DNA from: Silene conica
Lineage: Eukaryota > Streptophyta > Magnoliopsida > Caryophyllales > Caryophyllaceae
DNA: 64,000 nucleotides
Assembly (NCBI GenBank): GCA_029255685.2
Contig: CM055319.2
Location: 9,596,747-9,660,746 of the forward strand
Reading direction: 5' to 3'
The translations under genes and the position numbers were made by a program. Positions within the stretch are counted from its first letter, which is position 1. Every line of letters starts with the position of its first letter. Shown here piece by piece: positions 22,998 through 34,389 of the stretch. The notes beneath the pieces were generated by a model. The model ran no database searches, was not told the origin of the DNA, and saw nothing but the letters and a program-made list of their open reading frames with translations.

Positions 22998-23433
22998 ATT
23001 TTGTTTTTTGATTCTTGCTTGAAATGAGAAAGATGTTTTTTGATTTTTGTTTAAAACGAGAAAAAAGAAAAAGCAGAAGAAGACGATGAAGCTGAAAGAC
23101 TGCAAGGAAGATCTTAAATAGAGAAAAGAAAAAGCGACAAGAAGAAGATTAAGAGTTTTAGCCAATAAACAAGAAACTCATAATCATGAGCTACACTTCC
23201 CAAAAGAGGTTGCTTGGCTTCTTTACACAAAGATTCTGACAAAACCATAAATGATGAAGGCAATATTTTGGAACATGCATTAGTGAAAGAGCACAAAAGC
23301 AGAGATCAGAAACAAAGAAGAAGTTAAAACGTTGCTTGTAAGGAAAAAGATTTTTTTAAAAAACTCCCCTTTTTCTCGGGAAAAGACTCTCAAAAGAGAG
23401 AAAAGTCTAGAGAGAGAAACTCTAGTTTGTCTC

Positions 23434-23450
23434 GAAACATATAAAGACTT
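23434..23450. repeat. Target-site duplication, 5' side of the LINE
   Basis: GAAACATATAAAGACTT, identical to 16171-16187. The LINE 5' end on the minus strand starts GAGACAAACTAGAG directly next to it. Confidence 0.95.
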
Positions 23451-24783
23451 GATACCCGTTTATCACCCAATTCTTCTGTTTCATCCACGGATGATGGATG
23501 ATGGATGAATGGATGAAGTGATAAGTTTCACGGATAGCGGATGAGTTAGAAGTTAGAACTACTTGGATGAGATTTTGAAGCAACGAGATTTGAATAGTCC
23601 AACTCTGTTCTCATCCCTTATGGAACTAGAGTACACAATCTATAAGCATGGCTTCCTAAGGACGGAGGTCTGGATGGTCATCTCAATTCTCAATCTGCCT
23701 AATATTGTTGCTTGGAAAGATGTACGAGTACTAAACTATGACACACTACCGAGAGCATCCTTCATCCAAAGTTACGAACACGGCGGCCACTAAAAGCGGC
23801 GCTTAAAATCCGCATGCGTTATATTTATCACTAAAACTGAGTTCTTGTTCTTTCTTCCCCATAAGCACCTCAGGCTAAGAACACCTCATCTATCTCAAAC
23901 TCTCTCCGGCCAGTATCATCCACCAACCCTCAAAAGTCAAAAACATTCACACGGCCGTCACATTTGTAGTAACTCGAATGATCTCTCGTTCAAGATCTTC
24001 TCTATATGCTTCACACAGATTTCATATAACTTGGGTTTGGCTACTACCAAGGCACCTAACCTAAAGCTGCACCTTATCATCGCAATACTGTAACTTTGCA
24101 TTCTAATCCTGGACTGAACCCAAACATCTCAAGTGAAAATCGTACATGATTCTTCCTAAAGATAATATCGCCAAATCTTCAATACACACAACCACCAACT
24201 TAATGTAAAACTAGGTCAGCAATGGCAGCATAGTGGGTGACAATGTCGACACATCTCAACAATGGGTTAAATTGACGATAGTGACACTGGGCTGCAAGTG
24301 GCGTTGTAGAGCTTTGATGGTGGTGTTTGTGGGGGAGAAAAGGGGAAGGGACTAGGGAGGACAGATCGGGAATAAAAGAGTTTGATGAGAAAATAATTTG
24401 ATGATACAAGACTTCACAAAATCATCTGTATCAAGATTCAACTATATGCAATTGGCCATTTTACAACAATTTTTGTATGGGAAACACTCGGATAAAGGGA
24501 TAAAGACATGCCGCAGCCTCCGTCTACCACTAACTAACTTGATCTCTCCTGCACAATGGCCACAAAAAGGAAAGACAAAACCTTCTTTTGTTGATAGGAA
24601 GAAACTGCATGCAGAACAGGCGTTGTTAGAGACATGTGCTTAAAGCTGTTACATTTACTGGCCATAGTTAGACCTAAAGTGATATAATTCCGGGGTAATA
24701 CAGGTTGACATTTAGCAAGACTGGAGCCAACTTTGATCAGTAATGTACAGTTGTAACTTGTAACAATACCTCCAACACATTAA
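23451..24783. other. Intergenic region and 3' side of the BED-hAT gene
   Basis: No supported gene. 23470-23540 contains GGATGATGGATGAATGG repeats similar to those at 9170-9230. Short ORFs at 23563-23793, 23845-24093 and 24200-24409 show no family resemblance or splice support. The part nearest 24784 is presumably the 3' UTR of the minus-strand gene. Confidence 0.5.
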
Positions 24784-27700
24784 TCAGTCACTTAAGCCAT
24801 CATCAAGAAAATCGAGAGCATGGTCGTCTGTAGTTGGACAACCATTAGGATGGGCTTCCAATGGTTCAGCTAGGGTCACCATCTCCAAACATCCCCTCCT
24901 TGAATCAGAGATGCCATTCTCATAGTCAAGTATGTCACAGTCGTATCCGTCTTCCGGGTCAAAGATATCCTGCTTATGAAACCCGCACATAATATTCCAC
25001 AGGTTGTTAGTTAGTGTTCTCAAAATTGCTATCTACTATAGTAGGCTAAGAAATTATGTCATGGCGCAAATATTTCATCCTACAGAATTCCAGAGGGGAA
25101 AGTCCCCTTTAAATATCTTGTTTTGCCACTGAACACAAGCAGACAGTAGAGATGCACCAGACACTCGCAGCCAAAATCAGGAAAAATGTGCTTTCATACG
25201 CGGGTAAGCTACAAATAATCAATTTAGTCCCATTTGTACTGCCATGTTACTGCCAAAAACAGTGGTTAATACTTAAATAGTATTTAAAATAAAATCAAAT
25301 CAAATCAAATACTATGCAAGGACTTTACTTGGGGGTCCACGGATCAAAAAAAAACAATTTGGAGGAGTTGGAATAGAACTTGTTTTCAAAGAGATGAAGG
25401 TGGGATTGATATTAGAAAATTTTAATTTGCAATAATGTTCTATCACACAAATGGATTTGGAAGTTGCACAATGCAAAGCATAATATACGGTCTGATGGAA
25501 TACCAGCTACGGACTACAATTTAAAAGGTAAGACTATATGGAATGCTCCGGAGATGGCTTTTGGAGCAAGGAAAAGGTGATTGTAAGGCAGAGGAACTGA
25601 TGACCAAATGGACAGGGCAGGAAGATTTAGTTTCTCTGATGCATATGAATTCTCTGATGTATATGGTCTGGAACTCATAACTCTTTCATTACCACTATGG
25701 CAATCTGTGCTAAGACCAGGAATATTTTAGTGAATGGATGCAATTTATGCTTTCAGGCAGCAAAAACATCATTGCGTTTATACTTGAATGCCAGATATCT
25801 GAAGAAGTAGGGCAGGCAATAAAAGGAGGCAGCATATCAATGTTGGAGCTACTTGATTGGCCATGGTTCTTAGATGGATGAAGTACTGCAATTAGAGGAA
25901 AACACCAACAGAAAGGTAACAAAGATGCACTATGATGGCTAGTTGGCTACAAAGCCTACCATATACATACAGACACAGTATACACCCTCCAGGCCTCCAT
26001 TTTTCTATTTTCTTCCCATTTGCTTTTTTACAGTCTCCAAGACGGAACTTTGACCGTAATTTCTGACATGTAAGTGTTACTTTTTTTGGTGAAAATACTA
26101 TTTTGTGAAAGAAGGTTTGATAATAAATGTAAATATTTTAGTTGTATGTATTAATAATTTTTATTCTCCAATTTATTTACGGTCAAAGTTCGGTACCTTT
26201 GACCTCGAAAAAGCAAATGGGAAAAAAATAGGAAAATGGAGGGAGTATGAAATATGGAAAGAAAGAAACCACTGAGTTTTTCAAGATGGGAAGTCACTAG
26301 AAGCTAAACTAAGAGGTGGGCGTGAGAGCTTTATTTGAAGCGGAGGAAGGATCACAGGACACAATCAATGATAGACATCTAGGTCTAAGTATTGAATATG
26401 GGTGCATATCCATTTACTGGACTAGCCCTGAATATTTTTTTTGAATAAAGGGACTCTGTTCTAATATGAAATTACTGGTATGTAGACACATCTTCGAAAA
26501 GAAATTATATCAACTCATTTAAAATTGAAGGTATACTTACAACATTTCAAATTTTTGAACATGAAATAGAGAGGTATCTAGGATAAGGCTTAAAACCGTT
26601 GAAAATCATGCTAAATGATTCAGACCAATTTTGTCTTTATTTTGGTCTTAGCTACTAGGAGAAGCATTGGAATCTGGAATGGGCAGATACGGATTCCTAT
26701 GTCACTCTCACTCGGCTGCAAGTGTCGGACACGACACAATGTCGGAGTGTTGGGAGTGTCAGAGACAGTATTTTCCGCGAAGTTTACAATTTTTTGGTCT
26801 AAAATTGAAGTGTCGAAGTGTCAAGTCGTGACATGTTGAACATGCGACGCACGGCCAAAGTGAAGTGTGGAGTAACATAGAATTGGATTCAACACCCATA
26901 TCTTTGAGTGTCATGTCGGACATGGGGAAGGGCTCTAAAAGTGAAGAGTTGGAGTAACAAATGTTACAAGATATACCTCATCATCTTGAATAGTTGGCTT
27001 TCCGGCTTCCACAATCCAGTCATCGAGTAAACCTTCAAGAAGAGCACTGTCAAATGATATCAACTCATTCGATGGCCTTACTTGGCGCTCCCTGAGTCTC
27101 AAATTATAGTGAATGTATACAAGTTCATCTAACTTCTTTTGAGCTAGATCGCTTTGCCTTTGATGATGAATTTGATCATGAATACTCCAGTTATGTTCAC
27201 ATCCAACAGAGGAACAGGTCTGACTAAGAATGCGTAAAGCTATTTGCTGAAGCTCCAAACAATTTACACCATGCTGCTGCCACCATATTGCTGGCAGAAA
27301 GAAACTGATTCAGCACAATGAACACAAGCAAAACATTCTTGCTCTTATACTAAATCTAATCTTCTAACCTGGATCAAGCTCTGTTCTTGTACTGATAGCC
27401 AATTCAGTACCAAAATCAGCTTTAGCAGATATGAAATCGGAAATCTGCAACAAGAGAAGAAAACATTCACATAGAGAAATTTAGTAAACTGCCATGTTAA
27501 AATTGAAAACTTATGTGTCTTGTACTCTTGTTCAGTAGTTTTTATTATAACCAATTAGTATCATGGCGAGCCTCTCTCATATTAATAAAACGCGAGACCA
27601 ACCCTCTCTCATATTAATAAAACGCGAGACCAACCCAATTCAACTAAAGTTAACAATCCACTAATATTTAAAACCAACATTACCATGTAATATGGATTAG

Positions 27701-30307
27701 TGTCGTGATAATGTTATGTAAAGATCATTACATATGAGAATTTGTGTACAGTAGTCACGGTTATGTAAGACGGTTAATAATTGTGACCATTAAATTGTCC
27801 GTGGTGAAATTACCTGCATGGATGCAGAAACCCGACTCCCACTGTCAGGTCCAAGTCGAACTATACATTCGTTAAGTCCACGCGCTACCTCTGGGTTCTT
27901 CATAAGCAAAGAAAAAGATCAGCACGAGAAACGCAAGTACATCTTCAAACAAAAAAGTTTCAGTAGTAGCATACCGATTGATAATCTTGTCGATATCTAT
28001 AGGCAGGGTTTAAGCAGTAAGCAGCAAGATAAAATGGATGATGAAAAAGTGAACTCCAATGACTCTCAATCACATTCAAGAAAGGACCATACTTATGCGC
28101 ATCATCCCCTTGAAGATTTTTTATTGCAAGCTTCACCTTGTACATGTCATGGTATATAAATGGCATTGCCATGTTACCATAACAATCAACTTTCTGAAGT
28201 ATGTGCAAGATTGGCTCGACTACTTTCCAGATGTACACCACTTTCTTCCAAAATGAAGTATTCAATACAATTTTCTCCACTTCTTTACCTTCATCTGACT
28301 TAGAACACTGACATAAGAGCCATTTGCTTGATTGGAACATCCGCCTAAGCTCTACCTTATAGTCCAACACACCTTGCAAACAAAAGAAGCTGGCTGCATG
28401 CCTTGTAATAGCAGGCCTCAGAAGGTCCTGCCCCCCTGTAAATTCCCTTTTCATTAGGTCCAGTAACCATCTACGGTTGTAGATGAACTTCGTTAGTTTT
28501 TGCGCTTTCTCCATGCACTCACCAACAAACTTTATCTTTGTAAATTCTTCAAGAACTTTGTTAATGCAATAGACAGCACACGGTGTCCAAAACAATTTTT
28601 TTCTTTTGTCTTCAAGCATCTTACCAGCAGCCCTGTAACTGTGAGTATTTTGAGTAACTACCTACAAAGTACAAATATATACGACACTACGTAAAACGGG
28701 ACAGAAAAAAGGGTAAAATATATCATCTCTAAACGTATACACTAACAGAACAATGCAATGACTGTCATGAAAGATAGTCTCATATCAATATAATGTGAGA
28801 CCCAACTTTTAATCCAAAATAATACCCACAAAGTCATAAACCCATTAAAACCCGAAGTCAAAGAATAAGTATTCATTTACATTGGGTGATCTCATAATAG
28901 TTTATCATAAGACCATCTCCTGGCCCATGGGAGACTGTAAAAACAATGAAAAAGATAGGCAAGTACCTGGACAACATTTTCCTCACCAATCTCGTCCACC
29001 ACTCTGTCAAGCAGCTTGAACAAAGTTAAAGGATCATCTAATACATCAGTGGCATCAAATGAAGATACAAAGTACACGCCACGAGGACAGGAAGCTAAAA
29101 AATTAATAACTGTTCTGCCGTGCGAATTTCTCCAACTATCTGCCATAATGGAACAACCAGTATTCGCCCAGCAGGTCCTATACTCAGCCAGATAACTTTT
29201 CACTGTGGACAATTCATCTTGTAGAAATCGGCCAGAAATATGTCGGCTTGAAGGACCAACAACACCTGGTCCATAATGACCCACAAGATCCAGCATCTTC
29301 TGGAAGGACAGAGAGCTAGCAGCTTGCATAGGGACCCCAGCATAATAGAAAAACTCGCAAATGGCTGACGCCACCTCTCTGCGATGCTTCTTATTTGGCC
29401 CAGGGCTGCCTTGCTGGTAAGTAAGCGGCATATGATGTATTGGTGTCTTTAGAAAGGTAGGATTTAGCCTCGACCTTCTGAGATACATGTCAGAGCAACT
29501 TCCTGAAGACATTCCACTAATGCTCATTCTGAAATCCTTTGCCGATCTTTTACTAGAAGTTACTACTTTATCCCTACCATATAGTGAATTTTCTTCTGGC
29601 TCATCATCTTCAGGATCATTATCTGAATACGTAAAGAAAGATGGTGTATCCTTGTCATCTGGTTTTCTGAGCTTTCTTCCTGTACGATGCCATTTCATGT
29701 TCTCTTTTATTTTCATGTAGACTTCATCAGGAGCATTTTTACAGGGAGCAACTTCTCCAGGAATTCTGGCCAAGTGTTGTTTAAATCGATTAATGCCACC
29801 ACTAACTATTTTGCCACAATAGTTACACTTGACCTTCTTCTTCCGCTCATCTTGAGCAACGCCGTGTTCCCAACCAGGATCAACATATCCTAGTGAACGA
29901 AGAGGAGTTAAAACCTCAACCAATCCCTTGTCATTCACCACTCTCTTGCCCTTTCTACTATTGCCATCATTATCCATTGTGTCTGCCCCATCATCATTGT
30001 CATCAGCAGGAGTCGGATAATTTATATATTCTTGCTGATCATTCTCAGACAGTTTTGGCTTTTTGTTAGAACGGCAACTCTCCAAATTCTCTCTCATTTT
30101 CATATATACATCTTCGGGAGCCTTGTCACAGTACGTAACTTCGCCAGAGACTCTAGCTAGGTGTTGTTTTAGTCTGTATATCCCACCACTAACTACCTTC
30201 CCACAATAGTTGCACTTAACTTTCTTCTTCTTTGCATCCTGGGCAGTCCCGTGATCCCAACCAGGGTCAACATATCCAGTTGGACGGAGGGGGGCCAGTT
30301 CTCCCAT
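24784..30307 (-). CDS. Double BED zinc finger / hAT dimerisation-domain protein (domesticated transposase-like)
   Basis: Six coding exons with consensus splice sites and matching phases: 30307-28967, 28661-27975, 27897-27814, 27444-27369, 27290-26977, 24969-24784; together about 895 aa. Two BED-type fingers lie at residues ~31-60 and ~160-189 (both KCNYCGK.VSGGI.R.KQHLAR), each after a GYVDPGW.HG..QD motif. A DUF659-like region follows (residues ~345-470, SIMADSWRNSHGRTVINF), then a hAT C-terminal dimerisation region (exon 5, LSQTCSSVGCEHNWS). The acidic C-terminus (ALDFLDDGLSD) is in the distant last exon. Proteins with this order exist as single-copy genes in many plants (established), so it is probably a nuclear DNA-binding host protein; its role is unknown. 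The second finger resembles a duplication of the first. No stop or frameshift was seen. Confidence 0.88.
25983..26245. mobile_element. Stowaway-like MITE in the last intron of the BED-hAT gene
   Basis: About 263 bp with terminal inverted repeats: left CTCCATTTTTCTATTTTC then CCCATTTGCTTTTT; right AAAAGCAAATGGG followed by AAAATGGAGGGAG. TA flanks both sides (25981-25982, 26246-26247). It lies in the ~2-kb intron between the last two exons. Confidence 0.8.
26690..26925. repeat. Dispersed GTGTCGGACAC-type repeat
   Basis: Within the last intron of the BED-hAT gene, dense, partly palindromic words such as GTGTCGGACACGACAC and GTCGGAGTGTTGGGAGTGTC occur, plus an ACAATTTTTTGG core. The same words and core recur at 40460-40620, and a related stretch (CGTGTCCCGTATCCCGTGTCC) is at 50980-51050. 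Type unknown. Confidence 0.45.
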
Positions 30308-30564
30308 TACCTCATATAAAGAGCCCAGGTTTCAAACTGTTGCAATGTTGATAAGTTAGCCTTCCACTTTAGGTTAAAAATTATAAAACCCTTGGGACTT
30401 TTTGTCAAAAGAAGCATTAAACAGTGCCGAGAATGTTCTTAAATATCCCCTTTTCTCATTCAAAGTGACCTTTTTTCTGTGAGAAGAATTCTGAATAATG
30501 GCCCTAATTGAGTGAAACTGAGAGAGTATCTCACTTTGAAATATGTGCAAGTATGTCATCTCAA
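30308..30564. promoter_or_regulatory. 5' leader of the BED-hAT gene with a likely acceptor
   Basis: On the minus strand a TTGCAACAG/TTTGAAACC acceptor lies about 30 bases before the ATG at 30307, which suggests a 5' UTR intron. The first non-coding exon could lie near 32500-32760, but this cannot be shown from sequence alone. Confidence 0.35.
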
Positions 30565-30868
30565 CTTTAGGGCTTGCTTGGATTGGGGTGAACCATTAAT
30601 AGGGCAATGGAGGTCAACAGAAGTGTTCAAATGGTGGCAAGTGGTGGAAGGTGGAAAGAGATAGGGATGAGGGCACTGTACAGTGGTAATGCATTTACCC
30701 CATATGGAAGTTGATAATGCGTTCACCTCACATGAGGGTAATAGTTCCATCACCACCACCTTTTTCAACCTTCCACCACAACCACTTGCCACCACTCCTC
30801 TAATTTAACACTAGTGTTGGACTCATTATTCTGGTTATAGTTCCTCCCATTTCAAGCAAGCCCTAAAG
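30565..30868. mobile_element. Small TIR element (MITE) upstream of the BED-hAT gene
   Basis: 304 bp with a perfect 16-bp terminal inverted repeat: CTTTAGGGCTTGCTTG at the left, and its complement CAAGCAAGCCCTAAAG at the right. The interior is non-coding. No clear target duplication was seen, so the superfamily (PIF/Harbinger or hAT) is not decided. The ORF at 30556-30795 is contained in it and is not a gene. Confidence 0.75.
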
Positions 30869-33355
30869 GTAAAAGCAGTTAGAGATAGCACAAAGTTGTC
30901 CTACAAACACATCACTCCGACCACAGCCCTACCCGATGGCTCATGAAAACATATACAGTAACAAAAAATTAAGATGGATATCCATTTGAAACATGTCGAC
31001 TAAAATGCCAACCTCCTATGTCAAAAGACGAAAGAAATATTTGTTCATATGGTCAGATATGTTATGTTACTCACGTATGCATAAGAAAAATCTTACACGA
31101 CAATACCTTTCGATTTTCATAAGATCTAAAACAATCGTTTGATAAGAACCACATCCTAGCTAATCTGTTGGTTCACTGTGGGCATGGAAGTTTTGAGCTT
31201 ACTCTCTACTTGTTCCATGAGTTGGAAGGCTGAAGCGGCCTTACTCAAATTAGGGCTAAAGTGCTACTTTTTCTCTTATGAGCTGTGAAGTAACTCTAAT
31301 TCAGAATTGCCATAGATACAAGCATACAAAATAATTATACGCAGACAATCAGAAAGTTCACTACTGTACAGGAAGTAAAATAACAGGAGCAATATAACAT
31401 ACAGCTCCACCTCTCATATGTAATCATTTCACAGAGTTGCACAACTGCAAATTCTCTGTTTCTTGCAGCCATTTTGTGCGGTGATTAAACAGCAAAGACA
31501 ATATCTCGGTACACTGCTATGAATTTGGAGAACAGCATAGCAAAAAGATCTTTGCATCCATTTCAAGGCCTCAACTTTTAAATTTCAAAAGTAGAATTTG
31601 ACACTAAAAAGACCAGAGAAAACAAACACTTCCTAGCAAAAAATAAAATAAAGCAAAAAACAAAATAAATGGCAAAATGATTGGCAGGTTTGCTATTCAG
31701 TTACATACAAAAATTACTGCCTTGAAACAACCACCAGCTTATTCCATATTGCGTTTCAATTGCCAAATTATTAAACACAATCCAACTAATACTTTTGGCT
31801 ACTCTATTGATCTCTAGCGGTAAGATTACGACTAACACCTCACAAGATAATCAAGGTTAAGGAACTCTCTTCCCATGCTCCTCCAAAAGACACGCGCAAA
31901 GACGCATCATTATCATTGCTAACATATACAAATACTTTTACCTTACAACACATTTCCAATTATAGAGCTTTAAAGTTAGAATAATGACTTCCATTCTACT
32001 GTTACAGTGTATATACAGTTACACATGCAAGACCGTCACTTGTAGGAATTTGCGTGGCACAAATATTTATATACTATATATAGACTCCTGATATGAATAA
32101 TGAATCCATTCCACCGTAACGTATACAACTGACTTTCGAGACGGTCTCCTGCTGCCTGCAGGAATTTGCATTGCAGAACTAAAACATCCTCTAAACAAAC
32201 GCCAATCGGATGCACACTTTGTAACAAGCTAAACAATCGACGTCTCAAACGACACTTTCTGTCCTAGTTCCAGCAGTATTCTACACAATATCCTGCATTA
32301 TCTTCCACAAAAAAAACTACTGAAGTAAAAATTGAAATGTACCACAGTTACCAGAATTCAACGAATCAAACTACACATAACGAATCTAAAAAAGTGAAAT
32401 TGATGCTCAATACGCATAATCATAGCTCAAGAATACATAAATTGCGCAAATATCGAAAAAATGCAATCATACCTTAAAATGTGATTTTTACTGCATATTC
32501 TACGTCATCTCAACGCAAATTGCATAACCAAATCGAATATTAGCGAATTTCTGAGAAGATAAAAAGAAATCGGCGATGTTAGGGGCTGAATCGGAGGGGA
32601 ATCGGAGAAGAACGATTTGAATCAAGCGAGTTAGGTGAGTCGAGATGAGCGAATCGTGTGACTCGGGTACGAAATTAGGGTTTTGTGAGTATGTGGATAG
32701 GAAAACCGATCTGAGTTGACTCAATGATTTTTCCAATAGCACGCGTCGCGACTGTTTAAACAAGCCATTGAGTTGAATATTCCGGGTTGGGGTCAGACCC
32801 TAACGGTCGACGGTTCGAATCCGATTAGATGCACATTACGTAAAGTGGGATAGGCTAAACCGACCCAAGTAACCCGACCCGAATCCGAGGGAATCTGACC
32901 CGATACAACCACAGAATTTGTGACCTAAAACAGACTCGACCCGATCTAGCGACGACCCGTAACTCGACATGACCCTATTATCAGTGACTCGGCCGATTCT
33001 GACCTAACCCAATTTCGACATGACCCAATATTGATTCAATTAAATTGATGACCTTACAATTATATCAAACTTAATATTGATCAAAATTAAAGTAATTTAG
33101 TGTTAATATTTGTACATCAAGTCTAATAGTGGAGTCACCAAACCAAATAAAGGTCACAAACTAACTTTAATGGTTAGATATTGGAGTAAAGCAAAAAAGG
33201 TAATCAGACCCGATAATGACCGATACAATACATCATTTGATCGGAAATGACTCGACCTGATAATGACCCGACCTGAATCCAACTCGACCCGAAAAGGGTA
33301 TAGTGGCTCGATCTGACATGAACTCGATATGAGCCGACCCGACCCAAACCTGGCC
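30869..33355. other. Upstream region of the BED-hAT gene, then a GACCCGA-rich stretch
   Basis: No supported coding gene. 30869-32760 is AT-rich and may hold 5' UTR introns and the promoter of the minus-strand gene; ORFs at 32036-32248 and 32500-32763 lack family resemblance. From 32860 to 33355 the text is full of degenerate ACCCGACCC, GACCCGA and GACCTGA words on a roughly 10-20-base rhythm. Confidence 0.45.
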
Positions 33356-34130
33356 TGTAACTACTCCCTCATAAGTCATAACCTAAGACCTTTAACGAGG
33401 ACCCTCAGCCTAGAAAAATGTCACCATCTCGGTTACCCGAGGTATAATATCAAGAAAAGGCACAAGTAACTTTTATTAAATCGTAAAGTACAACCTTACA
33501 AGTGTCTCAAACGCAAAAGATATATCATCACCAAACCAATATCTCACAAGTGACAACCTTTAGTCCCACAATCAACGCCGCTTGCCGTGGCAAGCGGTAT
33601 TCAGACCATTAATGTGCACATCCTCTTCGGGGCGAGAATCACGAAGGACGATCGTAGGATTGGGAGTCATTTCTCGTCAATGGTCTCAAACATATGTTCC
33701 AGTCTCATCTCATAATACTCGGTGATATCAGTCTTACAGCGCAACACTAAACCTCGTCACATATACATAACATATAACCGAGTAGAGAAAACCTTACCTC
33801 AAGGCAATTATAGTATAACAATTCTTCCAAGGCAAGTCCTACAGGGGCTCCTCTACGAATCCCCTCCTAACACATCATACATCTTATTGCTAATCAAATA
33901 TAAGACATAACCCTAACTTAGCAAATCGACAATAAAAACTAAGCAACTTACTTGCAATAATAGTGACACGACAATTAGGATGATCGAGGTGCGAATTAAC
34001 TTCTGATTACGTTCTTTGAGAGAAAAGTTGCTTACGGCGAGATTAAGAAAGTGATATTATGATTTTAAGTTTCTGAAATCCTCTAATTAACTTATCGCGA
34101 AACCGACACGAGACGTTGTTGAAATTTTTG
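33356..34130 (-). repeat. Gypsy LTR fragment
   Basis: Starts TGTAACTACTCCCTC and contains, on the minus strand, the same block as the LTRs at 10650-10870 and 13200-13280 (CCGCTTGCCGTGG, TGTGCACATCC and GATCGT words at 33580-33660) and ACCATCTCGGTTACCCGAGG near the left end (33424-33443). The other end appears truncated near 34130. The small ORF at 33722-33910 is probably chance. Confidence 0.6.
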
Positions 34131-34150
34131 CTTAAATTTTGTAGCATGTA

Positions 34151-34389
34151 CTAGTCCGTTTGTCCCGCTCATTTGTTTATCTATTCTATTTCATGGTGTC
34201 TAATTCATTTGTTTGTGTATCTATATTATTAAGAAAGTTTTTGATAGGTAATTTGATCATACACATCCATTAATTATGGTCTACTTGTTAACCACTAACC
34301 ACTACCAATCAACCCTTAAATGCTCTCATCCCCTTTCTATAGTCTTAATATTCAAATCAAAAGTAAATAAATGACCAAAACAAACGAAG
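34151..34389. mobile_element. Stowaway-like MITE
   Basis: 239 bp with related termini: left CTAGTCCGTTTGTCCCGCTC then ATTTGTTTA, right (complement) TTCGTTTGTTTTGG then TCATTTATTTAC. TA lies on both sides (34149-34150, 34390-34391). Confidence 0.65.

Larger units (their letters stand above)
16188..23433 (-). mobile_element. Full-length L1-type LINE retrotransposon
   Basis: A 7246-bp non-LTR retrotransposon on the minus strand, with 5' leader (23433-22998), ORF1, ORF2 and an A-rich 3' tail (T run at about 16186-16196 on the plus strand). It is bounded by an exact 17-bp direct repeat GAAACATATAAAGACTT at 16171-16187 and 23434-23450, the target-site duplication, so both ends are defined. The copy looks recent because ORF2 stays in one frame over 4.1 kb, yet it carries three nonsense codons in ORF2 and one nonsense plus two frame slips in ORF1. 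It cannot make intact proteins as read. Confidence 0.93.

Noticed and set aside
22998-23165. N-terminal extension of LINE ORF1 (MAKTLNLLLVAFS..)
   Set aside because: It is open by chance in the LINE 5' leader and hydrophobic, unlike ORF1 proteins; the start MENNYNF at 22997 fits better.
32500-32763. 87-codon minus-strand ORF upstream of the BED-hAT gene
   Set aside because: No family resemblance and no splice link in frame to the coding exons; may overlap a 5' UTR exon but not shown to code.
32805-32830. GGTTCGAATCC resembling a tRNA B box
   Set aside because: No A box at proper distance and no cloverleaf pairing could be found around it; a chance match or part of a decayed retroposon.
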